In this document: piece after piece, positions 45,641-54,759 of the stretch
How positions within the stretch are numbered: the stretch's first letter is position 1
How the letters are laid out: each line of letters begins with the position of its first letter
The notes under the pieces: generated by a model
What the model was told of the DNA's origin: nothing
The model's input: the letters and a program-made list of their open reading frames with translations, nothing else
Database searches by the model: none
Program-made: the position numbers and the translations under genes
Assembly: GCF_039542385.1 (NCBI RefSeq)
Contig: NZ_BAABIA010000005.1
Coordinates: 124,001 to 188,000 of the forward strand
From: Prosthecobacter algae
Lineage (GTDB): Bacteria; Verrucomicrobiota; Verrucomicrobiia; Verrucomicrobiales; Verrucomicrobiaceae
Length of the DNA: 64,000 nucleotides
Reading direction: 5' to 3'

Positions 45641-46552
45641 ATGCGCTCCCTTTTACTTCCTTTTGTGTTCCTCGCCACTGCGGCGCAGGCTGAGTTCACC
45701 CTGGAACAGCAGCAGGTGCCGCTGGAGGTGCTGCCGACGGATCCGGCTCTGGCGAAGGTGGTGCTGCTGGCGGGCACGCCGAGCAATAAACCGGGCCAGC
45801 ACGAGTACTTCGCCGGTTGCGCTTTGCTCATGGACTGGCTGAAGCAGGCCCCTGGTGTTGCCCCGGTGATGGTGGCGGAGGGCTGGCCGAAAAATGAGGC
45901 GGTGCTGGAGGGCGTGCGCTGTGTGGTCATCTACATGGATGGCGGGGACAAGCTGTCCTTCCTCACGCCGGATCGCTGGGCCCGCATACAGGCCCTGGCT
46001 GCCGCTGGCACGGGGCTGGTCATCTTGCATCAGGCCATTGACTGCCCGGCGGATCGCGCGGCGGATTTTAAGCAATGGTTCGGCGCTGTGTTCCAGAGTG
46101 ACATCGGCTGCCGGGGCCACTGGGATGTGCAGTTTGACAGCGTACCTGAGCACCCCATCAATCAAGGCCTAACCACCTTTGCTCTGCCGAAAGATGGCTG
46201 GCTCTATAACCTGCACTTTGCGGATAAAGGCGTGACGCCCCTGCTGGCCTGCCCCATGCCGGATAGCAGCCGGAAGAACAAAGCGGCGAAAGCCCACGCG
46301 GGCCGTGCGGAGACCGTGGCCTGGGCCTATGAACGGCCGGCGGGCGGGCGCAGCTTTGGCTTCACCGGCTGTGATCTGCATGCGAACTGGGCGAATGAAA
46401 ACCAGCGCAAGCTGCTGCTGAATGGCATCCTTTGGACCAGCAAGCTGGAGGTTCCTGCGCAGGGCCTGGCCTCCACCACCACGCCCGATGCCCTGGCGAA
46501 AAACTGGGACCGCAAAGTCTTCCTGAAAAAGCCTGCCAAGGCCACGAATTAG
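45641..46552 (+). CDS. Secreted ThuA-domain protein
   Basis: 303 residues, signal peptide MRSLLLPFVFLATAAQA. ThuA-like (glutamine-amidotransferase-like fold) sequence: KVVLLAGTPSNKPGQHEY, VIYMDGGDKLSF, GLVILHQAID, PEHPINQGL and a C-terminal ANENQRKLLLNGILW. ThuA proteins occur with sugar (trehalose and related) utilisation; many verrucomicrobial copies are periplasmic. Preceded by the repeat region and no obvious operon partner. Confidence 0.85.
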   Translation: MRSLLLPFVFLATAAQAEFTLEQQQVPLEVLPTDPALAKVVLLAGTPSNKPGQHEYFAGCALLMDWLKQAPGVAPVMVAEGWPKNEAVLEGVRCVVIYMDGGDKLSFLTPDRWARIQALAAAGTGLVILHQAIDCPADRAADFKQWFGAVFQSDIGCRGHWDVQFDSVPEHPINQGLTTFALPKDGWLYNLHFADKGVTPLLACPMPDSSRKNKAAKAHAGRAETVAWAYERPAGGRSFGFTGCDLHANWANENQRKLLLNGILWTSKLEVPAQGLASTTTPDALAKNWDRKVFLKKPAKATN

Positions 46553-46639
46553 CCCCCACCGTTACCTCGTCATGTCGCCCTAGCAGGCCGCGCGCGTGCG
46601 TGAAGCCATCGTGCCACTGTGCGTGGAGCCTCCGGCGAA

Positions 46640-47203
46640 TTAAGGCCGGGTCAAAAACCACTCGAACTTCTGTGTGACCTGCGCGCCACCATCGCTGCCG
46701 CCACTTTCCATGCGCATGAGAAAGTGCTGGTTCGTCACCTGGGTGATGAAGTAGCGAAACTGGTACCCCTGCTCCGACTGGCTGCCCACCCAGGCCCGCA
46801 GTGCCTTGCCCGTGTAGCCCGTGGCCGGGTCTGTGCAGCCCAGCGCCAGGCAGGTATCGCTGAGGCTCAGCAGACCCAGCCCTTGCTCAAAGACCTCGAT
46901 CCCCGCAGGGCGCAGAGGCACCGTCTGGGTGTAGCCATCCATCGTCAGCTTCAGCGTGCCGGTTCCCTGCTTCGCATCCAGCGTCAGATCCACCTTGTCC
47001 TGACTTGGCTTTTTGATCAGCGGCATCTTTTGGACATTGGCCGTGATGGTTTTTTCTTTGAAGTCAATTTTGGCCGATCCCCCCGGAGCTTTCACACTCG
47101 TGGTGGCCTCGATGGACTCGGCCTTTAACACCCCCGCCTGCAGCAGGGATACGGACCCTAACAGACCCGTCATGAGAAGCAAAAAGCAAGGAATACGGCG
47201 CAT
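46640..47203 (-). CDS. Secreted protein of unknown function
   Basis: 187 residues from ATG 47203 (a GTG three codons earlier is possible). Signal peptide MRRIPCFLLLMTGLLGSVSLLQA; body beta-rich (TITANVQKMPLIKK, VDLTLDAKQGTGTLKLTM), with a conserved-looking pair of Cys (DTCLALGC). No family recognised. Divergent from ribokinase. Confidence 0.7.
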   Translation of the reverse strand: MRRIPCFLLLMTGLLGSVSLLQAGVLKAESIEATTSVKAPGGSAKIDFKEKTITANVQKMPLIKKPSQDKVDLTLDAKQGTGTLKLTMDGYTQTVPLRPAGIEVFEQGLGLLSLSDTCLALGCTDPATGYTGKALRAWVGSQSEQGYQFRYFITQVTNQHFLMRMESGGSDGGAQVTQKFEWFLTRP

Positions 47204-47319
47204 GGCTACCACCAGACAACCGAGCCCCGCATTTCGTTGAATCCGTGAAAAGATTGTCGCGGCGAGCTTGCATTGATGGAGCAGCAGCGTCAGTTCCCCT
47301 TTTTAAACAACCCAGTCAC

Positions 47320-48249
47320 ATGGCCAGGAACTCAGCAGCCTCCGTCGTCGTCGTGGGGTCCATGAATGTGGACCTCATTGCTTCCGTGAAGCGTCTGCCC
47401 GCTGCGGGCGAGACGGTCTCGGCCTCGTCCCTGGAAAAACGCTTCGGCGGCAAAGGGGCGAATCAAGCCCTGGCCGCTGCCCGCCATGGGGCACTGGTGA
47501 CCCTCATCGGCTGCCTGGGCGATGACCCCGATGGCCGCGACTACCGCAATCACCTGCGTCGCGAAGGCATCAACTGCAGCGCCGTGAACACGGTGAAAGG
47601 CGGCACGGGCAATGCCTTCATCGCCGTGGATGCGAAGGGCGAAAACCAGATCATCGTCATCCCTGGGGCGAATGCCGCCCTCACCGCCCCCTCGCTAAAG
47701 ATGCAGCGTTCACGGATCGAGGTGGCCAAGGCCCTGCTCATCCAGTTGGAAGTGCCGCTGGAGACCGTGGTGGAATCCATCAAACTCGCCAATGGCCGCG
47801 ACGTGCCCGTGGTGCTGAATCCCTCGCCCATCCACCCGGAATTCCCCTGGGGCGAGGTGGCCATCACCGTGTTAATTGTGAACAGCGGCGAGGCCCAGCA
47901 GATCTTCGGCGCGGATGCGGAAGAGATGGCTGAGAAAGTGGAGGAATGGAAAGCCTGGCTGGGCCAAAAAAAGGTCCGCACGCTCATCGTCACACGCGGT
48001 GAAAAATCCACCCTCGTGCTCACCGAGACGGGTCTGAAGAAGGTGGCCACGCACAAGGTCAAAGCCGTGGATACCGTGGGCGCAGGCGATACCTTCGCCG
48101 GAGCCTTCACCACCCACCTTGCCGAAGGCGCGCCCCTGCTGGAATGCGTGCGCTGGGCCAATACCGCCGGGGCACTGGCCACCCTGAAAGTCGGCGCCCA
48201 AGAAGGCATCCCGCATCGCGGCGATGTGCAGAGCGCGCTGAATGACTAA
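47320..48249 (+). CDS. rbsK: Ribokinase-like PfkB-family sugar kinase
   Basis: 309 residues from ATG 47320; upstream in-frame GTG is not needed. Starts with VVVVGSMNVDLIA, has substrate motif GGKGANQALAAARHG and the PfkB C-terminal signature DTVGAGDTFAGAF with catalytic Asp. Phosphorylates ribose (or a related sugar) at O5. Stands alone without ribose transporter genes. Converges on the porin gene with a shared terminator. Confidence 0.92.
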   Translation: MARNSAASVVVVGSMNVDLIASVKRLPAAGETVSASSLEKRFGGKGANQALAAARHGALVTLIGCLGDDPDGRDYRNHLRREGINCSAVNTVKGGTGNAFIAVDAKGENQIIVIPGANAALTAPSLKMQRSRIEVAKALLIQLEVPLETVVESIKLANGRDVPVVLNPSPIHPEFPWGEVAITVLIVNSGEAQQIFGADAEEMAEKVEEWKAWLGQKKVRTLIVTRGEKSTLVLTETGLKKVATHKVKAVDTVGAGDTFAGAFTTHLAEGAPLLECVRWANTAGALATLKVGAQEGIPHRGDVQSALND

Positions 48250-48332
48250 CTTCGAGTGTAATAAAGAAGTGGTTAGGTTTGCGTCCTGCGCGTAACCAGA
48301 AACACCACTGTCGTCATTCCCCGAATACACAC

Positions 48333-48366
48333 AAAAAAGGACACCACCGTTCGGTGATGCCCTTTT
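48333..48366. terminator. Bidirectional terminator between ribokinase and porin genes
   Basis: An imperfect GC-rich hairpin (GGACACCACCG with CGGTGATGCCC, inner stem CACC/GGTG) is preceded by six As and followed by TTTT, so it serves the minus-strand porin gene (six Us) and, more weakly, the plus-strand kinase. Confidence 0.8.
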
Positions 48367-48397
48367 ACATTTAAAGGTTTACGCTTTGTGAGCGACC

Positions 48398-49948
48398 TCA
48401 GAAGTTCCACTGAAGCTGCAGACCCAGGCGGTCCGCATTTTCCACTTCGTCATAGGGGGCGGCGGAGGTGTTGGTGCGCTGGAAGGTGTGGGTGTACATG
48501 AGGGTCAGCTCGATGTCCTTGTTCGGTGCCCATTCCAGACCCACGTCCACTTCGGAGACATTGTCCCAGGGGGAGTTGGTGCCGAATTTACGACCACCTT
48601 CATAGTGGTTGTAGCGGATGAAGGGGAACCAACTGGCTTCGCCTTGTTTGATTCGGTAGTTTGCCTGGATATAGCCACCCTGAAGTGAGGCTGTCTCAAT
48701 GGTGGTCATGTCATCGGAGAGCTGAGGGCCACGGCCCCAGGCCCATTCCGCCTCGATCCCGAAGGGCTGCGGATACAGGACGTAGGTGAGGGCCATGCGC
48801 TCATCCTTGTTGCCATGCTCGGGAGAGCTGGGGGTGCCCACACCGGCGATGTTGGACGTGCGGCTGACGAAGCTGCCAGTGTAGCCCTGCAGACCGAATT
48901 CCATGATCTGACCGCTTTTGAATTCCACCGGATAGGCAAAACGGGCCACGTAGTGCGGCTGACCGTTGAGGTCGCCACGGTTCAGGCCCTGGCCATTGTA
49001 GGCACCGATGCCAAAGACGCCATAGTCACCGGAGCCTTTGAGGCCTTCTTTGACGAGTTTGCTGAACAGCTTGCGCTTCTCTTTCGGAGCCCAATAGAAG
49101 TAGGCACCGATGTCACGCTCGCCCTCGACGGCGGAGTTCAGCGCATCTGGACGCTCCATCGGGGCGCGGTTCTGGCTGGACTGGAGGTTCACGAAGCCGA
49201 AGGGCACTTTCGACTGACCCACACGGAATCGAAATTCCTTGTCCGCATCCAGGGCAATGTCCGCATAGAGGTCGCGCATCTGGAGGGCAAAGTCCCCGGT
49301 GCCAGTGGAGCCCGCATAGTCACTCTGGGCGTAAATGTAAAGGTGGTCTGAAACGTCACCGCTCAGGATGAGGCGGCCACGGCGGATGAGGAAGGACTCA
49401 GTATCGCTGACGGAGCGGTCATTCGGCACGTTCAGCCCCTCAGCATTGTCCCCATAGAGGGCGGTGTAGCGGAACTGGGCGTAACCGCGGAAGCTGAGGT
49501 TCTCATACCACTTGCCGTCCAGCATCTTTTCCATGAGGTCCTTCGGCGTCTCGCTGGAAAGTTTGTCCAGCTCGGCCAGGGACTTTTTGCTTTCTGCGAT
49601 GTGGGCGTCGAGTTCCTTCATTTCCGCCTCAGTCTGGGCAAGGCGCTCTTCCATTTGCTCCAGGCGCTCATTGGAAGGCAGCGCGGGGGCTGCTGCTGGC
49701 ACGGGAGTAGGAGCAGGTACGGGCTTGGCATCCTCAGCCTGGGCTACGGCGACGAGCTGGTCATACTCCTCCTGGGTGATGGAGCCTTTGGCCTTCATGA
49801 TCTCGAAGAGTTTCATCAGGGCGGCATTGTCAGCCATCACCTGTGGGGGCAGGCACAGCATGCCGAAGGTGAGGGCTACGCCTAGAGCGCGAAGGCTCTG
49901 TGACAGTTTTGACAGGAGGGAGGTGTGAATGCGGTTTCGCAGTGACAT
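48398..49948 (-). CDS. OprP/OprO-like porin with coiled-coil N-terminus
   Basis: 516 residues from ATG 49948; signal peptide from MSLRNRIHTS to ...PPQVMA. After it come a short helical motif (ALMKLFEIMKAKGSITQEEYDQL), a coiled coil (~95-145: LEQMEERLAQTEAEMKELDAH) and a 16-strand-type phosphate-selective porin O/P barrel (~160-516) ending in LGLQLQWNF with terminal Phe, the outer-membrane assembly signal. Oligomeric anion porin likely. Upstream lies a cluster of TGTGAC/GTCACA sites, one of which overlaps the start codon. Confidence 0.9.
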   Translation of the reverse strand: MSLRNRIHTSLLSKLSQSLRALGVALTFGMLCLPPQVMADNAALMKLFEIMKAKGSITQEEYDQLVAVAQAEDAKPVPAPTPVPAAAPALPSNERLEQMEERLAQTEAEMKELDAHIAESKKSLAELDKLSSETPKDLMEKMLDGKWYENLSFRGYAQFRYTALYGDNAEGLNVPNDRSVSDTESFLIRRGRLILSGDVSDHLYIYAQSDYAGSTGTGDFALQMRDLYADIALDADKEFRFRVGQSKVPFGFVNLQSSQNRAPMERPDALNSAVEGERDIGAYFYWAPKEKRKLFSKLVKEGLKGSGDYGVFGIGAYNGQGLNRGDLNGQPHYVARFAYPVEFKSGQIMEFGLQGYTGSFVSRTSNIAGVGTPSSPEHGNKDERMALTYVLYPQPFGIEAEWAWGRGPQLSDDMTTIETASLQGGYIQANYRIKQGEASWFPFIRYNHYEGGRKFGTNSPWDNVSEVDVGLEWAPNKDIELTLMYTHTFQRTNTSAAPYDEVENADRLGLQLQWNF

Positions 49949-50061
49949 GTGCGTCACATAAGCACCTGACGTCACAACATGGGTAGCTTTGAAGTGTGAC
50001 ACGTTTGTCACATAAGCTGTCACAAAGCCTCTTTATGTGACGTTTCCTTGTCACAAAGGAG
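49942..50061. promoter_or_regulatory. Cluster of TGTGAC/GTCACA operator-like sites
   Basis: Four inverted or everted pairs lie in 120 bases between the divergent porin and reductase genes: GTGAC-N6-GTCAC (49942-49957, over the porin ATG), TGACGTCA (49967-49974), TGTGAC-N6-GTCACA (49995-50012), and TGTGAC-N8-GTCACA (50036-50055), plus GTCACA at 50019-50024. GTCACATAAGC and GTCACAAAG each occur twice. CRP/FNR-family-type palindromes; regulator unknown. Confidence 0.7.
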
Positions 50062-50113
50062 GAAAAATGACCGTCCAGCTTGCTCCTTGAGCTGCTCCCT
50101 CCTAGTTTCCAGG

Positions 50114-51154
50114 ATGGAACGCAGACGACTTGGACGCAGTGGCATCGTGGTGACGGATATCTGCATGGGGACCATGACTTTTGGCCTTCAGGCGGATGAG
50201 AAGACCTCTTTTTCCATCATGGACACCGCCTACGAGGCCGGGATCGACTTCTTTGACGCCGCAGAAATGTACCCTGTGCCGCCCAGTGCGGAGCGCTTTG
50301 GCATCACCGAAGAAATCGTGGGCCGCTGGCTGAAAACGAAAACGCGTGGGGAGGTCATCGTGGCCACCAAAGTCACCGGCCCGGGCCATGGCTGGTTCCG
50401 CCCACCCATCCGTGGCGGGTTTACGGCGCTGGATCGGCGGCAGATTTTCCAGGCCTGTGAGGATAGTCTCCGTCGTCTCCAGACAGATTACATTGACCTG
50501 TATCAGACCCATTGGCCCGACCACGGCATGCGCCAGGAAGACACCCTAGAAGCCCTGACCGAACTGGTTAAACAGGGAAAAGTCCGCGCCATCGGCTGCA
50601 GCAATGAAACGAGCTGGGGCCTGATGAAGAATCTCTGGGCCTCCGAAAAGCATCATCTGGCCCGGTTTGACACCGTGCAGAACAACTTCTCTCTCATCAA
50701 CCGCCGCTGCCTGAACGAGCTCGCCCAAGTCTGCCGGATGGAAGGCGTGAGCCTGCTGCCCTACTCCCCTCTGGGCGGGGGTGTGCTGACGGGCAAATAC
50801 AACGGAGGCAGCCTGCCTGCCGGGGCACGCTTCAGTGATTACCTCGTCAATGGCGGCGAGCGCCAGCAGCGCATGGCACGCCGTTTCGTCAATGAACGAA
50901 GCCTGGCAACGGCGGAGAGGCTGGGGAAAATCGCCGCTGATATCGGCACCACCGTCACCGCCCTGTCGGTGGCCTGGAGCCGCCAGCACAATTTTGTCGC
51001 CTCCACCATCATTGGGGCCACCACCGTGGCACAGCTTCAAGAAAGCCTGGGTGCCGTGGACCTCATCCTCGATGCCGAAACACTGCGCCGTATTGATGAG
51101 CTGGAAGTGGAGATCCCCAATCCCATGACGGAAGACGGATTGAGGAGGCTGTAA
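50114..51154 (+). CDS. Aldo/keto reductase
   Basis: 346 residues from ATG 50114. NADPH-dependent reductase of aldehydes/ketones. Tetrad residues: Asp and Tyr in DFFDAAEMY, Lys in VATKVTG, His in LYQTHWPDH. The N-terminus MERRRLGRSGIVVTDICMGTMTFG is canonical for AKR subfamily with Mg-channel-like/Tas relatives. Its own ribosome site is weak, while a strong AAAGGAGG (50055-50062) serves a seven-codon ORF just upstream (50067-50090). Confidence 0.92.
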   Translation: MERRRLGRSGIVVTDICMGTMTFGLQADEKTSFSIMDTAYEAGIDFFDAAEMYPVPPSAERFGITEEIVGRWLKTKTRGEVIVATKVTGPGHGWFRPPIRGGFTALDRRQIFQACEDSLRRLQTDYIDLYQTHWPDHGMRQEDTLEALTELVKQGKVRAIGCSNETSWGLMKNLWASEKHHLARFDTVQNNFSLINRRCLNELAQVCRMEGVSLLPYSPLGGGVLTGKYNGGSLPAGARFSDYLVNGGERQQRMARRFVNERSLATAERLGKIAADIGTTVTALSVAWSRQHNFVASTIIGATTVAQLQESLGAVDLILDAETLRRIDELEVEIPNPMTEDGLRRL

Positions 51155-51178
51155 ACAAACTGTTTTCCCCTCAAGCTC

Positions 51179-51769
51179 ATGCCTAGGCCCCGTCTTCTCT
51201 TCTTTCTGAGCCTGGGTTTATTGATAGGAGTCATGCTGGTGATGTGGACGAAATTCAGCTCCCCTACCCTATCGGCCCCTTCAGCGGCGAACCCAGAGGC
51301 ACGGCGGGAAGGTACACCCCAGATACACCCACCTCTGGAGCTTCCCGGCGATGCCATTTTAAAAAACTACGCGCTGCCTAGCACCCGTCCCCAGGAGGAT
51401 CTGGAGGCCCTGGCCCACACCTTTAGCAACCTGCTGCTGCTGATCAAAGGCGACTCACCTTTCCGTATGGGGGCCAATGAGGAATTCGCAGCCGCACTGC
51501 GAGGCAAGAATCGCACCCAGCTCCGCTTTCTCTCAGACACACACCGCGCCTTCAATGCCCAGGGGCAGCTCATTGATCGCTGGGACACCCCGCTTTATTT
51601 CCACGCCATTGCAAGGAACCGGGTGGATATCCGCAGCGCAGGCCCCGACCGCCAAATGTGGACGGCAGATGACCTCCACCGTCGCTACGACGGCAGCTTC
51701 CTCAAAGGCGAGGCACTGAATCCGAAGAGCCTATTTCAAGACAAAGAGCCGGGAAGATCTGTACGGTAG
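51179..51769 (+). CDS. Membrane-anchored protein with pseudopilin-like C-terminal motif
   Basis: 196 residues. N-terminal hydrophobic segment (RLLFFLSLGLLIGVMLVMW) anchors it; no type IV prepilin cleavage site. The C-terminal half contains DRWDTPLYFHAIARNRVDIRSAGPDRQMWTADDL, which resembles the C-terminal (calcium-loop) region of GspG-type major pseudopilins: D..GTP....SAGPD....T.DD. Role unknown. The last codons overlap the left arm of a repeat (51761-51789). Confidence 0.65.
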   Translation: MPRPRLLFFLSLGLLIGVMLVMWTKFSSPTLSAPSAANPEARREGTPQIHPPLELPGDAILKNYALPSTRPQEDLEALAHTFSNLLLLIKGDSPFRMGANEEFAAALRGKNRTQLRFLSDTHRAFNAQGQLIDRWDTPLYFHAIARNRVDIRSAGPDRQMWTADDLHRRYDGSFLKGEALNPKSLFQDKEPGRSVR

Positions 51770-51889
51770 TCTGCACTCTCCGAGTGCAGTGCCTTGAAGG
51801 TGACCTAGCCCTCAGACATCGAGAAGAAAGGGGGCTGACGAGGACTGCTTGGGGCGAACGCATCACTCGGAGAGTGATGGCTACTGTAC
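51761..51889. repeat. REPIN-like pair of inverted REP hairpins
   Basis: Left arm 51761-51789 reads GTACGGTAGT followed by CTGCACTC-TCC-GAGTGCAG; right arm 51861-51889 reads CATCACTC-GGA-GAGTGATG then GGCTACTGTAC. Reverse-complemented, the left arm matches the right arm in CACTCGGAGAGTG and in the ...CTAC.GTAC flank, with compensatory changes (CTG/CAG versus CAT/ATG) in the outer stem. Confidence 0.75.
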
Positions 51890-51972
51890 AAGAGCTGCGC
51901 CCCCTGGGAGTATATCCGATAAACGGCTTGCAGCGGGGCGTGCCTACCCTTTTGATGGGCTCGATTCCATCC

Positions 51973-52854
51973 ATGCAAGAACTCGCCATCAGCCTGCCAG
52001 ACATGAGCGGTGCCCTGGAAAGTGTGAAAAGCACTTTTTCTGGGAGCAGCATGACGGCAGGCGGGCTAGCCTTGGTCGCCTTCCTTGCTGGGCTCGCCTT
52101 TGCGCGAGGCATCGTTTCGCAGATCCTCACCATGCTCAGTCTGGGCCTCTCCGTCCTGGCGGGTCTCTACATCTTCCGCCATCGGGCGGAGGTCTTCGGC
52201 GCGTATGGCGCAAACATGAGCACAGACACCCTGCTCATGATGTCTGGTGCGGCGGCCATGCTCACCTTTTTCCTCGCACGGGCCGTCATCAATGTCGTGG
52301 CGGGTTTTGGCCTGCTCGCTTTTTTGGGTAGCATCACCGGGTGGAAGGCCGGCCTGCTCAGCCTTTTGCCGTCGGGGGTTATGGTCTGGCTCAGCACCAT
52401 GGTGCTTCGCCTCGTAGGCAGCGTTTATGGTCTGGAAAACGCCTCCATCCAGCAACAGGGCAAAGGCGAAAAGAGCGACTTCGGAGCCTGGGTGGAACAG
52501 CTCGCTCAAAAGGTGGACCGCACCTCCGTGGGCAAGCTGGTGGAAAAACTGGACCCTTATGACTTCCGCGCCACGGCCAACCTAGCCCGGTTGCTCATCC
52601 TATGGCCCGATGGGCGCGTGTGGCAGCAGATCGCCGCGAAAGGTCCAGAGACCGCCAAGGCGCTGAACCATCCCGAAATCGCCGCTCTCGGGCGTGATGA
52701 AAAAGTACGGCAGGCCATCTCGCGGCAGGACTTTGCCGGCCTCATGCAGTTGCCCCAGGTCCTAGAGACCGCCAGCAACCCAGAGCTGGAGCCGTTCCTC
52801 AAAGGCTTGGCGCTGGAGCAGGCCATGGACAGCATCGTGTACCAGCGACGATAA
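51973..52854 (+). CDS. CvpA-like membrane protein
   Basis: 293 residues from ATG 51973 (an ATG at 51955 adds six; earlier in-frame starts fall inside the repeat). Four hydrophobic segments in residues ~25-150 (LALVAFLAGLAFARGIVSQI; AVINVVAGFGLLAFLGSITGW), a spacing like CvpA/colicin V production proteins, then a ~140-residue soluble helical C-terminal part ending QAMDSIVYQRR. Function unknown; followed 62 bases later by the MsbA-like exporter. Confidence 0.7.
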   Translation: MQELAISLPDMSGALESVKSTFSGSSMTAGGLALVAFLAGLAFARGIVSQILTMLSLGLSVLAGLYIFRHRAEVFGAYGANMSTDTLLMMSGAAAMLTFFLARAVINVVAGFGLLAFLGSITGWKAGLLSLLPSGVMVWLSTMVLRLVGSVYGLENASIQQQGKGEKSDFGAWVEQLAQKVDRTSVGKLVEKLDPYDFRATANLARLLILWPDGRVWQQIAAKGPETAKALNHPEIAALGRDEKVRQAISRQDFAGLMQLPQVLETASNPELEPFLKGLALEQAMDSIVYQRR

Positions 52855-52916
52855 AAAGTCCCACTTTGCCTGATCAATCGGCGAGGTCATCACGTCAGAG
52901 TTTTCGCCATTGCCCC

Positions 52917-54656
52917 ATGTCCGAAAAACCCACCTCCCTGCGCACCACCGCCAGCCGCCTGCTCGTCTTTGCCCGGGCGCACTGGTGCATGGCCGCCGTG
53001 CAGTTTGTCCTCGCCGTCATCGGCACGTCCTTGATCATCGTCTTTCCCGGCGTGGTGCAGTGGTTTGTGGATGACATCATTCCAAACAAAGACATCCCCG
53101 GCATCTGGCGCGCAGGTGGCCTGGCCGTCGGGGCCTTCTTTCTGCGGGAGTTCCTCTTCTACGTGCGCACGCGGCTGAACAGCGTGTTTGAGCAACGGAT
53201 GATCTTTGACCTTCGTGGGCAGCTCCATCACAAGATCGCCCGCCTGCCGCTGAGCTGGTTTGACCGCCAAAGCACCGGCGACATCCTCACCCGTATGGCG
53301 GATGATGTGCCTGCGACCCAACGTGTGATCCTGGAAGGCATCGAGCAAGGCGTCACCTCCATCCTGCAGATCATCATCAGTGCCGTGGTGATGTTTTACA
53401 CCAACAGCACTTTCGCCCTCATCGTCATGGTGCCCACGCCCTTCATCGCGGCGGGGGGCTGGCTGTTCGCGCGCTGGATCGCCCCCCGGGCCAAGCTGGC
53501 ACGCGAGGCCAGCAGCCACATGAATTCCCTGCTGCATGACACCATCACGGGCATCCGCCAGATCAAAAGCTACACGGCGGAAGACACCAAGCAGGAAGAT
53601 TTTAACAACGCCAGCCACGGCCTGCGCCAGGCCCAGCAAAAGCTGATGACCGCCTGGGCCGTTTATAGCCCGCTCATGGGTTTCTTTGGCAGCCTGGGCC
53701 TCGTCTTGCTGCTGGGCGTAGGCGCGTATGGAGCCATCCAGGGGAACCTAACCACGGGCGAGCTTTTCAAATTCATCTTTTTGTTAGGCTTCTTTTTCGA
53801 GCCCATTGCCCGGTTGCATGGGGTGAATCAGACCATCGTCACCGGCCTGGCCAGCGCGGAGCGCGTCTTCAAAATCCTGGATCAGGAAGGCGAGGAGGAT
53901 TTGGAAAAAGGCCGTGCCCTGTCCCAGGCCAAGGGCTCCATCGAATTCCGCCAAGTGACCTTTGGCTATCAGCCGGACAAGCCGGTGGTCCATGATCTGA
54001 ACCTCACCGTACAGCCCCGGCAGACGGTGGCCATCGTGGGCGCGACGGGGTCGGGCAAGTCCACGCTGTTTCAGTTGCTCACCCGATTTTATGATCCGCA
54101 GTCTGGCAGCATCACCCTGGATGGCTCATCCATCGCTGACTACAGCCGGGTCTCCCTGCGAGATTCCATTGCCTACGTGACGCAGGATGCCTTCTTGTTT
54201 GCCGGGTCTATCCGGGAAAACCTGCGCCTAGGCAAACACGCGGCGGATGATGCCGAAATGTGGCAGGCCCTCAATTTTGCCTGCGCAGAAGAGTTTGTTA
54301 GGCGGCATCCGGACGGGCTTGATGCCCAAGTGGGTGAACGCGGCGTCATGCTGAGCGGGGGGGAGCGCCAGCGCATCGCCATGGCACGCGCGTTTCTCAA
54401 AGATGCGCCCATCCTGCTCCTGGACGAAGCCACCAGCGCCGTGGATACGAAGTCCGAACAGCTCATCCAGCAGGCTCTCGACACCCTGCGCCAGGACCGC
54501 ACCTGCCTCGTCATCGCCCACCGCCTCAGCACCGTCATCAGTGCCGATGTGATCTACGTCATGCGCCAGGGGGAAGTGCTGGCCCATGGCCGCCACGAGG
54601 AGCTTCTTCTGAGCTGCCCTTACTATCGCGAGCTGGCCAGCCTCGCGCTATTGTGA
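52917..54656 (+). CDS. MsbA-like ABC exporter (fused permease and ATPase)
   Basis: 579 residues from ATG 52917. Six-helix type-1 exporter membrane domain (~20-310) and nucleotide-binding domain (~340-570): Walker A GATGSGKST, LSGGERQR signature, LLLDEATSAVD and IAHRLST. Half-transporter that acts as a homodimer. MsbA/lipid A flippase or multidrug exporter are both possible. Residue runs such as FFYVRT and LSWFDRQSTGDILTRM are typical of the family. Confidence 0.92.
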   Translation: MSEKPTSLRTTASRLLVFARAHWCMAAVQFVLAVIGTSLIIVFPGVVQWFVDDIIPNKDIPGIWRAGGLAVGAFFLREFLFYVRTRLNSVFEQRMIFDLRGQLHHKIARLPLSWFDRQSTGDILTRMADDVPATQRVILEGIEQGVTSILQIIISAVVMFYTNSTFALIVMVPTPFIAAGGWLFARWIAPRAKLAREASSHMNSLLHDTITGIRQIKSYTAEDTKQEDFNNASHGLRQAQQKLMTAWAVYSPLMGFFGSLGLVLLLGVGAYGAIQGNLTTGELFKFIFLLGFFFEPIARLHGVNQTIVTGLASAERVFKILDQEGEEDLEKGRALSQAKGSIEFRQVTFGYQPDKPVVHDLNLTVQPRQTVAIVGATGSGKSTLFQLLTRFYDPQSGSITLDGSSIADYSRVSLRDSIAYVTQDAFLFAGSIRENLRLGKHAADDAEMWQALNFACAEEFVRRHPDGLDAQVGERGVMLSGGERQRIAMARAFLKDAPILLLDEATSAVDTKSEQLIQQALDTLRQDRTCLVIAHRLSTVISADVIYVMRQGEVLAHGRHEELLLSCPYYRELASLALL

Positions 54657-54759
54657 TCAAAGGATCAAATTAGAAGATTTATCATCATCCAACACTTGCC
54701 GACCTTGATGCCAGAAGCATCGCACCATGCTCATGACACGGACCGCCCATACCCTACCT

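Noticed and set aside
51179-51769. Type II secretion pseudopilin
   Set aside because: Only the C-terminal SAGPD-like motif matches; the N-terminal prepilin cleavage site is missing and no secretion genes adjoin.
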